A stretch of 64,000 nt of DNA from Hippopus hippopus (taxonomy: Eukaryota; Mollusca; Bivalvia; Cardiida; Cardiidae), in assembly GCA_946811185.2 (NCBI GenBank), contig OX328104.1, positions 46,670,505-46,734,504 of the forward strand. The letters are read 5' to 3'. A program made the translations under genes and the position numbers. The notes below the pieces were generated by a model. It saw nothing but the letters and a program-made list of their open reading frames with translations. It made no database searches and was not told the origin of the DNA. This document shows positions 12,201 through 20,544 of the stretch, in pieces (the first letter of the stretch is position 1; each line of letters begins with the position of its first letter).

Positions 12201-14476
12201 GAGGGGATAGATCGAGATCAGGCAGCTCAGAATATGCATTCTGATTTTGGATCTGCACCATTTCTTTTTTTAAAGCTTTTAAAGATACGCCTCTAATCGT
12301 TTTCAGCCACTTTTTAACTCATTTAAGTCATTTTATCATGATTTTTTCAAACTATAATCATTCTTGTATCTTCATGCCAAATGTTGCACCCAACGATTGC
12401 AAGTTTGCATAGATTATAACCAATAGAAAATGCATCTCATTTTCTGGAGGCCATCAAAGAAATCACTGTTGCGATGTTTGTGGTGTGAAAGATTTTCAAT
12501 TTTCCATATATATCAATTATTTATCTATGTTTACACAGTTGACTAAATTCTGAACCATTCTTCATACTATCAAGTTTAAAAGCGTTTTTTTCTCTCTGGC
12601 TGTAAGGATGTATCTTTAACTCTATAAGATAACTTGTTTCTATCAAACAGTCTGATGTAAGATCTTCAATGCCTGATACTTTGTAAAGCCTTGTAGCAAA
12701 AACTTTTTCCTCACATTGTTGAGTAAAAGCAAAACATTTTTGCAGTCTGCTTGAAATAGTCTGATAAGTAAAGAATATTAGTTGGTGCACCCAACTTTAT
12801 TGACTTTTATTGCGTCTTTTTATTGTAGAGTGTAAATGAGCCATTCTCCGTGAAAAGGGGCCTTTATGCATCTGTAAAAAGTATTGCGTAGGCTGACTTT
12901 GGTCAAACCTTCTTGCTTTTGATAATTTCCTGCATGTCAAAGTACCAGAGTGCCTCATGATTCAGTCCGATGTTATACAAATTGATTTTATTGACCCACA
13001 TTTATGTGATGACTTGCTTGGTAAATGCATCATGGAGATGCATTAAACCACCTTTTGCTAGAGCATGGCACAAATATATTGAAAGATTCTTTTAAATTCT
13101 ACAAGAACAGTATAGGTTTGACCTGTAATGGTATGACATCTGCTAGCAAATCAAAAAGAGTTTGGGTTTTTTTTTTTTCATATAGAATTATGCCTCACTT
13201 CCAATATAGTCAATGAGGTGGTTCCCGGCTATGATAGTCATCATTTCAAGTTCTGGTACCAGCTCAACCATCCATGTATTATATGTGTAAGTAGGTTTTA
13301 TTGAAATTACATTGAAGTAAGCTCCCATCTATATGTGTGATCTTAAGACTGCCTGCAGAGGGTCACTATCTGTTGACGTTTCCTTCACACTATTAAAGTC
13401 CTGCAAGGTCTGTATTTACCAACCATCCTTAAGAACATTCTTAGTCTTATTTTCAAAGGTTTTCTAAATTTGAAAGAAACACAACTTCTGATTAGCTAAA
13501 CCAAATGGTTTAGCCGATCAGAAATTGTGTTACTTTCAAAATTAGAAAATTCTGGAGAATAAGATTATGAACATTCTTAAGAAAGATTGTTGAATACAGG
13601 CCCTCTTTTTAAGTTTTTATAATCAAAATTGGACCTTCAGACAACTTCTACATCGTGTATACTGTTCACACATCTACATTTATTTCTACATGTATTTGTT
13701 ACCAAGCCATAAGACTGAAAATTGTTATGGCAATAAGTGAAGCTTGTTTGAATCTTTACACATGTGAATATTACTCCAACAAAAGTGAAAGCCAATTTAA
13801 CTCTTCCCCAAACGTCAAATTTTAGACCTGTCTTTATAAAAAACATCTACAGACAACAGTTTCAAAATTACTACAAATGAGCTTCATAAGTTCAGTGATA
13901 GAGTAGAAAGCATTGTGCTGTTCTGGTTACCAGCATTTTCACATTTTCACTCAATGTTTTCAAACGCTTTTCTGCTCAGGGTCAAAAGTCGGGATTGTGT
14001 GGTAAATGGTTAACTCTTTACCAAATGACAAAATTTTAGACTAGTCCAAATTGAAAGCATTTGCAGACAACAAATTCAGCATTGCTCAGGTTATGAAATT
14101 TGTCCTTGAAAAGATAGAAAACATTTTAGAAATAGGAAAAAATGTTGGATACCAGCATTTTCTCCTTTTCCCACAGTATTTTCAAGTCTGTTTCCCTGGG
14201 AGTTGTTATCTGGTATTGAGGTTAGACACAGCAAGTCTGCTGAAAGTATCAAATTGTTTTTGTTTTTTTTTCATATTTCTACAGACAGACGACAAAGGCG
14301 TGTTTTCTACCTCCCTTACAGAAGAGTATGTGAAAGCAGCTGAAACCTTTGATCTCAGCAAAAAGCAGTTATGGGATCTGTCTTATAACAGTATTGATAG
14401 TATTTTTGCTGAGAAAGACATAAGAGAGAAACTGAAAGAAAAATGGAAAACTTATGAAAATATAATGAATAAATGA
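256..14476 (+). CDS. ADAL: ADAL: N6-methyl-AMP deaminase (adenosine deaminase-like), spliced, 9 exons
   Basis: Exons 256-294, 2041-2171, 3379-3439, 4903-5147, 7107-7158, 10041-10121, 11746-11881, 13186-13286 and 14285-14476 join in phase to 345 codons plus TGA (human protein about 355 aa). The family hydrolyses N6-methyl-AMP to IMP and methylamine in the cytosol, keeping methylated adenine out of nucleotide pools. All metal and catalytic motifs of the adenosine deaminase fold are visible: ELHAH (zinc histidines) in exon 2, LALHLAE (zinc His and catalytic Glu) in exon 6, RIGHGT (catalytic His) in exon 7 and TDDKG (zinc and catalytic Asp pair) in exon 9. LELRTTPR and GIDLSG are typical of the ADAL branch rather than classical ADA. 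No frameshift or premature stop was seen. Every intron contains repeats. Identity is secure; the least certain part is the 13-codon first exon. Confidence 0.93.
295..1850. other. ADAL intron 1, mostly unassigned
   Basis: No coding exon recognised. It holds an 18-bp tandem (393-427) whose unit recurs inverted at 1192-1207, and CRE-like TGACGTCA octamers near 954 and 1707. Confidence 0.4.
393..1207. repeat. Inverted repeat pair in ADAL intron 1
   Basis: CCCATACATTCGTTAC at 409-424 is the exact reverse complement of GTAACGAATGTATGGG at 1192-1207. The left copy is duplicated in tandem with 18-bp spacing. Possibly ends of an old transposon; no coding content. Confidence 0.4.
1857..1990. repeat. 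TTAA hairpin MITE, half copy
   Basis: Retains the CAGCATTTTCTCCTTTTCCC side of the core and one outer arm, ending in a GTCGTTTAGTAA remnant of the terminus. The other arm is lost. Confidence 0.6.
2041..2171 (+). CDS. ADAL: ADAL exon 2, HxH zinc motif
   Basis: Begins after ttaccag with ELHAHINGSIS, which holds the two zinc-binding histidines. It ends before gtattttg with two bases of a split codon. Confidence 0.92.
2195..2446 (-). repeat. tRNA-derived SINE
   Basis: Reverse-strand copy: the tRNA-like head (GAGCTACCTTGCAAG side) is at the right, the CACATGCATCAGAGATGAGAGGC body in the middle, and a GTTTAAAGCTGTTTTAAGAG tail at the left. Confidence 0.6.
2561..2825. repeat. MITE of the GCTCTGTGAAAA family
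   Basis: Inverted ends (GGCCATGCTCTGTGAAAAAG and TTTGCCAGGGCTC) bound a body containing a GC-rich mini-palindrome, AGCCTGCGCAGACTGCACAGGCT. The best preserved of about eight relatives in the window. Confidence 0.6.
2913..3183. repeat. TTAA hairpin MITE
   Basis: Long arms on both sides, each with the GCAAATGCTTTC / GCATAAATTTAC motif, surround GAGAAAATGCTGGTTACCAG. Only the left TTAA is intact. Confidence 0.7.
3379..3439 (+). CDS. ADAL: ADAL exon 3
   Basis: Lies between cttttcag and gtacac. Its 61 bases complete the split codon and encode TFKMFKLIHQV, matching the helix after the zinc motif. Confidence 0.88.
3855..4064. repeat. TTAA hairpin MITE
   Basis: Begins TTAACTCTTTACCC. The core reads GCTGGTTACCAG flanked by GGACAAAA and TTTTCTCC. 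A remnant of another copy lies just upstream at about 3776-3854. Confidence 0.7.
4075..4294. repeat. TTAA hairpin MITE, diverged
   Basis: Opposite orientation to its left neighbour. The core is degraded to GTTTGTAACCAGTGTTTTC and the end motif is GTCATTTAGTTGAAGG. Confidence 0.55.
4368..4520. repeat. TTAA hairpin MITE, core lost
   Basis: The left arm (GAAAGCATTTGCAGACGAC) is well kept; the palindromic centre has decayed to GTTTACCACC. Confidence 0.55.
4704..4890. repeat. Foldback repeat (CAATCAGAAGTTG family)
   Basis: A near-perfect hairpin of about 90-bp arms centred on ACCAAATGGTT. Related copies lie at 13410-13603, 23292-23503 and 30146-30332. It ends 12 bases before ADAL exon 4. Confidence 0.75.
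4903..5147 (+). CDS. ADAL: ADAL exon 4
   Basis: Largest ADAL exon. It encodes DVIHEFAKDNVKYLELR and the TPRE/TGM motifs typical of ADAL. The acceptor lies about 13 bases after a foldback repeat and the donor 15 bases before a mariner element. Confidence 0.95.
5163..6446 (-). mobile_element. mariner transposon, 1284 bp, degenerate
   Basis: The ends start CGAGGGTCA and remain inverted for about 42 bp (AAAAGTAATGCAACCT shared), flanked by TA at 5161-5162 and 6447-6448. It contains a broken mariner transposase on the minus strand. It sits in ADAL intron 4, only 15 bases after exon 4. Confidence 0.92.
5235..6297 (-). pseudogene. mariner transposase (DD34D), frameshifted
   Basis: N-terminal helix-turn-helix region (WVNEFKSGRETVEDACRVGRP, ISVGSVHFILRN) is present. 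The second catalytic Asp (ILHDNATPH) and third (PYSPDISPCD) are spaced by 34 residues, the mariner signature. The stretch after VHFILRNRLKMRKVSA (about 5800-5900) is out of frame, so the first catalytic GDE-type motif is lost. The last 60 or so residues (ERSCLATGIDDLPKRW, GYYFEGM) lie in a different frame at 5235-5432. At least three indels, so inactive. Confidence 0.9.
6452..6520. repeat. Fragment of GCTCTGTGAAAA MITE
   Basis: Only the left end (GAGCTGTGCTCTGTGAAAAA) and the GGTCAGCCTG start of the internal palindrome remain, joined to a SINE piece. Confidence 0.5.
6555..6690 (-). repeat. tRNA-type SINE fragment
   Basis: Body segment CACATGCACCAGAGGTGAGAGGC with flanking SINE sequence; the tRNA head is lost. 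Confidence 0.5.
7107..7158 (+). CDS. ADAL: ADAL exon 5 (52 bp)
   Basis: Encodes the strand with GIDLSGNPY between tattttag and gtaagt. The phase 2 entry restores an Arg codon shared with exon 4. A second acceptor-like AG lies upstream at about 7060 but would break the phase. Confidence 0.9.
7320..7440 (-). repeat. SINE tail fragment
   Basis: Starts with the TGATTGTATGGTGCTTT tail and runs into GGAGTTTCTTTTACCAGTAC, matching the 3' half of the SINE at 35785-36088. Confidence 0.5.
7594..9946. mobile_element. hAT-like element, 2.35 kb, with 8-bp target duplication
   Basis: Flanked by perfect TTTGAGTC copies (7586-7593 and 9947-9954). Ends are short and hAT-like: TAGGGGTGTAACGATA at left, and CAGGGTTGACTATTG as reverse complement at right. 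Subterminal regions are repeat-rich: ATCGATAG-type motifs at 7610-7730, and CAATAGTATTGCAATAGTA motifs at 9830-9925. No transposase frame was recognised. The segment 8930-9260 resembles the interior of the element at 54480-55674 (shared ACCCATGACACAACAAAA). Confidence 0.85.
8740..8850. repeat. Short imperfect hairpin repeat (TCTGATCTTG family)
   Basis: A ~70-bp element of the form GTGTAGAT...TCAGACT...CTGTCTGATCTTGGATCTAYACC. Relatives lie near 8105-8170, 12190-12260, 28500-28590, 29820-29890, 31700-31770, 37000-37080 and 38850-38910. Confidence 0.5.
10041..10121 (+). CDS. ADAL: ADAL exon 6, LALHLAE catalytic motif
   Basis: Exactly 27 codons ending in LALHLAE, which carries a zinc-binding His and the catalytic Glu. 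The acceptor is only about 20 bases downstream of the end of a TTAA-type hairpin MITE. Confidence 0.95.
10225..10495 (-). repeat. tRNA-derived SINE
   Basis: Reverse copy with the head at the right (GAGCTACCTGGCCGGGC), the ATGCATCAGAGGTGAGAGGC body and the tail at the left. Nearly full length. Confidence 0.65.
10807..11027. repeat. TTAA hairpin MITE, complete
   Basis: Bounded by TTAACCCTTTACCA and TGGTAAAGAGTTAA. The core reads GGAGAAAATTCTGGTAACCAGCATTTTATCC in sense, with one mismatch per arm. One of the clearest full copies. Confidence 0.85.
11110..11705 (+). repeat. Dispersed ~570-bp repeat, copy 1
   Basis: Shares ordered blocks (CAGATAACTG, GACTGGT, AAAACTAG-ATTTGAA, ACAAAATGGC, CTTGAGACAGTAYGGTG, AATGTCYAAATATGAAAA) with 53930-54479 and, inverted, with 43600-44080. 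Class unknown. Lies in ADAL intron 6 and stops about 40 bases before exon 7. Confidence 0.65.
11746..11881 (+). CDS. ADAL: ADAL exon 7, RIGHGT motif
   Basis: Encodes ELLELIPDRIGHGT with the catalytic His. It ends with one base of the Glu codon of the IPLELC motif, completed in exon 8. Confidence 0.95.
11932..12162. repeat. TTAA hairpin MITE, internally duplicated
   Basis: The GAAAACATTACGG/GAAAACATAGTGG arm occurs twice (11958 and 12018), so this copy carries a short internal duplication or a second partial insertion. Ends GGTAAAGGGTTAA. Confidence 0.7.
12285..12625 (-). repeat. ~340-bp repeat with GATACATCCTTACAGC ends, copy 1
   Basis: Reverse of the copies at 29218-29578 and 40978-41318; shares TGTTGCRCCC and TTTGAAGGC/GCCATCAAAG blocks. 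Ends are inverted and contain TAAAGATAC. Non-coding. Confidence 0.6.
12835..13075. repeat. MITE of the GCTCTGTGAAAA family
   Basis: Left end CATTCTCCGTGAAAAGGGG, right end GGAGATGCATTAAACC and TTTTGCTAGAGCATGG. Ends about 110 bases before ADAL exon 8. Confidence 0.55.
13186..13286 (+). CDS. ADAL: ADAL exon 8
   Basis: Begins after a long T-tract ending catatag and encodes LCLTSN and GYDSHHFKFW, both family motifs. The donor is a consensus gtaagt. Confidence 0.94.
13410..13603. repeat. Foldback repeat, CAATCAGAAGTTG family, copy 2
   Basis: Arms CACAACTTCTGATTAGCTAA and TTTAGCCGATCAGAAATTGTG meet at CCAAATGG. Outer arms run to the GTCTGTATTTACC / AATACAGGCC ends. Confidence 0.75.
13797..14215. 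repeat. Two TTAA hairpin MITEs in tandem sharing one TTAA
   Basis: The first copy (13797-14013) ends GGTAAATGGTTAA; the second (from 14010) begins TTAACTCTTTACC on the same TTAA. Both keep the ACCAGCATTTTC core. The pair fills the end of ADAL intron 8. Confidence 0.8.
14285..14476 (+). CDS. ADAL: ADAL exon 9, TDDKG motif and stop
   Basis: Starts after tttctacag with TDDKGVFST, which contains the Asp pair that binds zinc and activates water. It ends in TGA at 14474-14476. The previous ~275 bp of intron is hairpin MITE. Confidence 0.95.
   Translation, partial: TDDKGVFSTSLTEEYVKAAETFDLSKKQLWDLSYNSIDSIFAEKDIREKLKEKWKTYENIMNK
14468..14473 (+). promoter_or_regulatory. Possible ADAL poly(A) signal
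   Basis: AATAAA immediately before the stop codon is the nearest hexamer. Overlap with the last codons is unusual, so the real signal may be a variant further downstream. Confidence 0.2.
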
Positions 14477-14606
14477 ACATATTTACTTTTTGTCCTGTGT
14501 TTTTCTGCTTCCTACATATTTGAGGATCTGATGATCTCATGGAAGAGAAACCCTATAAATTGTTTTCCAGATGACAAAATTATTGACAAATCCAAATTGA
14601 AAGCAT

Positions 14607-14835
14607 TTAACTCTTTACCAAACGACAAAATCTTAGTCTGGTCCAAATTGAAAGCATTTGCAGACGACGCAATAAACGTGACTCAAAAATGGAAACTTGA
14701 CTTTGAAAGAAAAGAAAAAATTGTGGGAAAAGGAGAAAACACTGGTTACCAGCATTTTCTCCTTTTCCCACAGTGTTTTCAGAAGGCTTCTTCCTCGGGG
14801 TCGTAAAAACCAGGGATTGTTTGGTAAAGGGTTAA
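14607..14835. repeat. TTAA hairpin MITE, complete
   Basis: TTAACTCTTTACCAAACGAC to TGGTAAAGGGTTAA with an intact hairpin CTGGTTACCAG. A decayed arm of another copy precedes it (14560-14606) and another follows on its right TTAA (14832-14910). Confidence 0.85.
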
Positions 14836-14956
14836 TCTTTTACCAAATGACAAAATTTTGTACTAAAGAAAATTGAAAGCATTTGGAGACGATAACTTGA
14901 ATGATCTTAGAACAGCTTGCAGAATATCACTTTCTGTTGACCTTTCTTTTGTATGA

Positions 14957-15345
14957 TTAACTCTATACCAAACCACAAAATTTATGACTCGACCATATTG
15001 ATACCATTTGCAGACGACAACTTGAATAGAGATAAAATAATTATTTCTGTCTTTGATTGGGTAGAAAACAGAGTGGGAAAAGGAGAAAATGCTGGTTACC
15101 AGCATTTTCTCCTTTTCCTGCTTGGTTTTCAAATGCCTTCTTCTTTGAGGTAGTTAAAACTCAGGATTGTGTTGTAAATGGTTAAAGACATCATATTAGA
15201 TGTAGCTCAAATATTGGAATTTGTCTCTAAAAAAGGTAGAAACTAGTGTGGAAAAAAGAAGAAAAGTTGTTAACAGTGTATTCTCCTTTTTGAAGTTTGT
15301 CTGTATAGGCCTTCTTCATCATGGGATTGTTTGGTAAAAGAATAA
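14957..15345. repeat. TTAA hairpin MITE plus abutting second copy
   Basis: Full copy 14957-15185 with perfect core; a shorter copy (15182-15345, core GTTGTTAACAG) begins on its right-hand TTAA. Confidence 0.75.
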
Positions 15346-15389
15346 TCCAATATTGCTCAGGCTATTTCAACACAAATTACGTAAAGGAA

Positions 15390-15620
15390 CATTTTAAAAC
15401 ACAAGAGCACCGCTTGCGGGTTCCCTACACTTGACTGCACATGCTTGATTTTCAGAGAAAATTCCAAGTCGAAAAAGTTGCATAACTGTGTAAAAAAATA
15501 CTTTAATGGTTATCTGCTTATTCAAGTTTGAAGTAAATATCTTAAGTAACAACAGAGATAATACAAAAATGTCAAAGCTTTTGCATGAAGACAGCACAGA
15601 CCACGATGCCGGGGCTATGA
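15390..15620. repeat. AACAAGAGC-family repeat fragment
   Basis: Begins ACAAGAGCACCGCTTGCGGG, a small hairpin, then GCTTGATTTTCAG. Similar starts occur at 27362 and, inverted, 24687-24740. Non-coding. Confidence 0.4.
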
Positions 15621-15763
15621 CAACTCGTCATTTTCTCCAAAAACAGGTGACCCAGTAAAGGTAATATTTCAAGGTTTGAAAAGTTATGTGAAGAGAAGTG
15701 CTTGCACTGCAAGCTTTTGGTGTAATTCTTATTTGTACAGTTGTATACAAGCTGTTGCTTGTA

Positions 15764-17095
15764 CGAGGGCTGTTCAATATGTAATGTGTATGATACCACA
15801 GCGCGATAACGCTTCGCACGATTTCGTGGATGATGATACGCTTGAATAGCTTTGTTCAATACCTTTCCAACGGTATAAACACGAGCCTTCAGCTCCACAT
15901 AGTTTTAAACTTATAGTCATTTCAATAGAGCTAGTCGTTGACCTCTGTTGTAAAAATGGTTGGGAAACGGATTAAGAATATTGAAGAAATTAGAGCTTAT
16001 GTAAAAGTTCGCACAAAACTCGGTCAATCGGTAATGCAGATTTTTACTGAATTGGGGGAAGTTTACGGGTCTGATAAGGTATCTTATGAGACAGTTCGTA
16101 GTTGGAGAAAGAAATTTCTGACTGGCACAGAGTCCGTCAAAGATGCAGCAAAATCTGGCCGACCTGTGACTTTAACAGGCAAGGCAAATGTCTCAAAAGT
16201 CAGGGAAATAATTGAAAGTGATGGCAGATACACGATTCGTGACATTGCCAACGCTGTTGGCATATCGCTATCGCGGGTGCATTTCATTTTGAAGCCTATT
16301 TTGAAAGTATGAAAGATTTCTGCCAGATGGATACCTCGTATATTGACAGATGACCAAAAACGGGTACGAGTACAAACCGCTAAGCAATTGCTCAAAATGT
16401 TTCCCAAATTCAAAGACAATTTGCAAACATTGTTACTGGTGACAAAACATGGGTTCACTATTTCGAACCAGTAAGAAAAATTGGAAACAAAATATGGCTA
16501 ACTAAACACGGTAGAAGGCCTGTAGTTGCCAAAAGAAGCACAAGCACAAAGAAGGTTCTTTATTGCATGTTCTTCTCATGTGATGGTATAGCCGTACAAA
16601 TTCCGGTGCCGAAGGGCAAAAGTGTTACAGGTCGGTATTACCGAGATGTTATACTAAACAAGCTCAAGAAATATTATCTTAAACGACGCCCTGTGTCAGG
16701 ATTTAGGCATGTTCGTCTACTTCATGATAATGCTCCATCACATACATCTGAGCTTGTGAAGCAATTTTTGATATCGGAGAAGGTTACCGTCTTGCCACAC
16801 CCACCATACTCTCCAGATCTAGCCCCATGCGACTTTTTCCTTTTTGCAAAACTTAAAAAGTTATCTGGTCGTCGTTACAAGTCCCGACAAGCCCATGGCT
16901 CACCCATCAGTCAGTGCCTCAGAGGTCTACCTAAATCAGCGTACCGTGACGCATTTCAGAAATGGATTCAGAGATTGAAATTATGTATTTCAAACCGCGG
17001 AGAATACTTTGAAGGGATGTAATGTTCATTTCACTATTTGAGTCGAATGCTTGTGAGATATCGTACAATACACATTACATATCGAACAACCCTCG
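15764..17095 (+). mobile_element. mariner transposon, 1332 bp, degenerate
   Basis: Ends CGAGGGCTGTTCAATATG and its inverted CGAGGGTTGTTCGATATG partner, continuing through TAATGTGTAT, flanked by TA at 15762-15763 and 17096-17097. Contains a nearly intact transposase. Downstream of ADAL. Confidence 0.93.
15956..17022 (+). pseudogene. mariner transposase (DD34D), one stop and one frameshift
   Basis: Helix-turn-helix half in frame 15956-16309 (SYETVRSWRKKFLTGTESVKD, VGISLSRVHFIL). An in-frame TGA at 16310-16312 is followed by sense sequence (ILTDDQKRVRVQTAKQLLKM) in the same frame. An indel near 16415-16430 moves the catalytic half to the frame used at 16435-17022: TGDKTWVHYFEP (first Asp), LLHDNAPSH (second) and PYSPDLAPCD (third), with 34 residues between the last two, then GEYFEGM and a stop. 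Fewer defects than the other mariner, so a more recent insertion. Confidence 0.92.
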
Positions 17096-17204
17096 TACAT
17101 GTATACTTAAAACTAAAAATATCCATTTAGATGTACATGTACTTATGTGTATCTCCAATCCTTTACCAATTCATCCTGTGTTTTCATTACCCCGACCGTG
17201 AAGT

Positions 17205-17450
17205 GATCCATACTTAGTGAAAAGGGGGCTTAATGCATCTGCAAAAAGTGTCAACCCAGGTCAGCCTGACCTGGGCCGAAACTTTCTGCTTTCGGTAAAT
17301 TTTCTGCATGCCAAAAAACAAGTACGTCATGATTCAGTTGGTTGTTTGACAAAATGGATTTCATGGATCTATAGTCTATTATGACTTGCTTGGTATAGAG
17401 GATCATGGAGATGCATTAATCACCCTTTTACCAGAGCATTGCTCAAGTAT
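17205..17450. repeat. MITE of the GCTCTGTGAAAA family
   Basis: Left end GATCCATACTTAGTGAAAAG, right end GGAGATGCATTAATCACCC and CAGAGCATTGCTC. The GGTCAGCCTGACCTGGG centre is a near-perfect palindrome. Confidence 0.6.
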
Positions 17451-17620
17451 TGCTCATTATTCAAGTAGCAACAGAGAAAAGGAGCAGCGTTTTCTGCTTT
17501 TCCCACAATGATGTCTACACTCTCAGACAAATATCATCAATTGAGCTATACCTTATGGGCATGTCCTAAATAAAACACTCATCATGGACATATCCTAAAT
17601 AAGACACTCTTCTAAAAGAT

Positions 17621-17848
17621 TTAACCTTTTACCACACAATCCCAAGTTTTAATGACCCTCAGAAAGAAATCTTTTGAAAATATTGTAGGAAAGGGAGAAA
17701 ATGATGGTAACCAGCATTTAGTCCTTTTTCCCCCCAACAATGTTTTCTACATTTCCAAAGCAAAATTCCAGCTTCAAGTTACATTTGTCATCTGCAAATG
17801 CTTTTAATTTAGACAGGCTCAGAACTTTGTCCTTTTGTTAAAAGTTCA
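17621..17848. repeat. TTAA hairpin MITE
   Basis: TTAACCTTTTACCACACAAT start; core GATGGTAACCAGCATT; the right terminus has decayed to TTTTGTTAAAAG. Confidence 0.65.
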
Positions 17849-17974
17849 GGATTTATTTATCAACAAAAGTTCAGGTTTAGAAAATATGTATGTGAAAAGC
17901 ATGAAAATAGATATTATTACCTTTTACATGTACATTCTTTACCAATAATTTCTCCTCTTGCTGTTTGATTTATA

Positions 17975-18263
17975 GTGCCGAGCCCTGGTAGCTCAGTTGG
18001 CAGAGTACAGCAGGGGGTCACTCATTCAATCCCTGGCTTGGCAAATTTCTGTCTGAGCATTGATGATAGTCATTACAATAGGATTCATCCCCTTCTCACT
18101 GCTGACCAGTGTTTCGACAATGGTTTTGTGGGAAAGCAGCCAGAAAGAAAGAATATTGTGCAGAAGACTGTTAAGAGAAACTTCAGGAAAGCATAGATAG
18201 CTGCACTGGCCACCATGATATAATTGAAATCTTGAAAATTGCTTAAAACCCCATACAATCAAT
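17975..18263 (+). repeat. tRNA-derived SINE
   Basis: Head GGTAGCTCAGTTGGCAGAG (A box) and ATTCAATCCC (decayed B box), then the TGATGATAGTCATTACAAT body and the CCCCATACAATCA tail. Not a functional tRNA: no clover-leaf 3' half follows. Confidence 0.75.
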
Positions 18264-18278
18264 CATATATTTTTAGCT

Positions 18279-18502
18279 GTGTACCACACAACAAAATTTA
18301 AGACTCACTTGTATTAAAAGCATTTGTAGAATAAAAGCTTAACATGACTCGAATGACGAGAATGGTTTTGGAAAAAAGTAGAAAGTATTGCGAGAAATGG
18401 AGAAAATGCTGGTTATCAGCATTTTCTCTTTTTCTCACAATGTTTTCAAAAGCCTTCCCCCTCTGGGTTGAAAAGATGCAAGATTGTGTGGAATAAGGTT
18501 AA
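18279..18502. repeat. TTAA hairpin MITE
   Basis: Core GAGAAAATGCTGGTTATCAG; right end TGGAATAAGGTTAA carries one extra base relative to the usual TGGTAAAGGGTTAA. Confidence 0.65.
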
Positions 18503-18552
18503 AATGTGGTCAGCACCAAGTTTTCTGCAGGAGATAGCAAGTTAAATTAATA

Positions 18553-18718
18553 CGGAATATTATGTTGTGATAACTTTCCTGGTGCTTGTACTTGATTTGA
18601 TCAGCCTGAGGAAATTTGATACCGCGTGTGACCAGAGGTCAAGTGAGATGTCAAAATTTTCTAATGCAGCCAGAAGCAAATACAAGCACCAGGAAAGGTA
18701 CTACAACAAAATATTCCT
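18553..18718. repeat. Foldback repeat (AAGCACCAGGAAAG family), copy 1
   Basis: Arms AACTTTCCTGGTGCTTGTA and TACAAGCACCAGGAAAGG are inverted around about 95 bp. Copies at 32888-33050 and 63296-63415. Confidence 0.7.
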
Positions 18719-18799
18719 TTCATTATATACATACAACTTTCAACAACAAAATTTTGCAATTACTGACGTTTTATTTGAAAACAGTAAACATAATGAAAC

Positions 18800-19965
18800 A
18801 AGAGCGGCAAATTGTCGCAATATATGCCCGTCCCACCACCAGTTGTAGAGGGGGAATAATAATCATAAAGGGCAGGTAGAGGTAAATAGTAGTGCAGCAG
18901 AAATCATGTAAGTGATTGAAATAGGCATGAATGTCTCCTCTAATGTTAAGGAAACATGCATATAAAGTTTCAGGTCATTCCAACATGAAAAGACAAAGTT
19001 ATATTGTAGAGAAGCATGAAAAGCTGTAAAAAAAAAAAAAATAATGAATAGGGAATAATTCCAAATGGGCTTTAGGTAAGGTTATGGCTCCAGTGCATTG
19101 CACTTTTCGTAACTGCAACAAACATGTTTAACAAGTCTCAAGTCAATTTGACTTGAGGTGACAAAGTTCCGTTCCGGACAAGCAAGAAATACTGTAAAAA
19201 TGAAGATCAAAGTGGAATTACTCAAAATCCGCGCTAGGTAGAGTTATTGTTCTTGAGCACTGTACTCCATAATATTGCAACAAACATGCATACCAAGTTT
19301 GAAGTCGTTCTTAATTGAGATGACAAAGTTATATTCTGGACAAGCACTAAATGCTGTAAAAATGACGATCAAAGAGAAATAACTCAAAGACACCACGAGG
19401 TAGAGTTACAATTCTTACGCACTGCACTTCCAAATATTGCAACAAATAAGCAAACCATATTTCAAGTCATTCCTACTTAAGATGACAAAGTTATCCTCCG
19501 GACAAGCAAGAAATGCTGTAAGAATGAAGATCTAAGGGGGAATAACTCAAAATTCATGCTAGGAAGAGTTATGGTTATTGTGCCCTGCACTCCGTAATTT
19601 TTCAACAATCATGCATACCAAATTTGAAGATGTTCAGACTAAAAATGACAAAGTTATATTCTGGACAAGCAGAAAATGCTGTAAGAATGACGATCAAAGG
19701 GAAATAACTCAAAGACAGCACGATGTAGAGTTATGGTTCTTTCGTACTGCACTCTTTATTATCGCAACAAACACAAATGCCAAGTTTCAAGTCAATCGGA
19801 CTGGAGATGACAAAGTTATGCTCTGGACAAAAAACTGGACACCGCCCGCCCACCCAGACGGACGCCCGCCCGCCCGCCTGCCCGCCCAGACGGACGCCCG
19901 CCCGCCCGTACGTACGCCATGGGTGATCCCATAATACGTCCCGTCTTCGACGGGCATATAACAAA
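18800..19965. repeat. Pearl-like element with tandem core
   Basis: Begins AACAAGAGCGGCAAATTGTCGC and ends with the hairpin CCCGTCTTCGACGGG followed by CATATAACA. The middle holds about five to six ~160-bp tandem units, each with GACAAAGTTAT, GGACAAGCA and AATAACTCAAA, then a (CCCGCC) run at 19850-19910. This architecture (flanks plus tandem core) resembles bivalve pearl elements, thought to be Helentron-derived; assignment is by structure only. Confidence 0.6.
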
Positions 19966-20276
19966 AAAAGATGTAGTAGCCAGTAAGTTGCTTTTTATGA
20001 ATGGCGGATGAATTTTATATCATAAAATTTTCGCAAATCAAATTACAAATCAATACCTACATATTCCACACATGAGTTATGTCATCGTACCATATTTGGA
20101 ACAATATTTCACAGTGTGTAGATACAGATTGTTTTGGTTGTGATATTCTATCCGCGTGGGCAGTGGGGGTGGGACTTGACAGAAATCGACAAGCATATAT
20201 ATTATTCCAAGTTTTACTCTTTATTTTCTTCTTGGTATAAAAGATATCAACAATAGAAAAGCACATAACATTTGAG

Positions 20277-20500
20277 CCATGCTGTGGCAAAAGGGGGCTT
20301 AATGCATGTCCGTGATGCATCATACCAAGCCACTTCTTTTAACAACCAACTTAATCATGAGGTAGACTGGTCCTCATACATACAGAAAATTGAACAATAG
20401 CGAAAAGTTTTGGCCCAGGTCAGCCTGCGCAGGCTGACCTGGGTCGATACTTTTCGCAGATGCATTAAGCCCCCTTTTCACAGAGCATGGCTCATTTTTA
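20277..20500. repeat. MITE of the GCTCTGTGAAAA family
   Basis: GAGCCATGCTGTGGCAAAAG at left and CCCCTTTTCACAGAGCATGG at right are the inverted ends; GGTCAGCCTGCGCAGGCTGACC is its internal palindrome. Confidence 0.7.
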
Positions 20501-20544
20501 TGTTAACAGTACGTCCTGGGACAAACTTGAAGCATGGTATGTCT

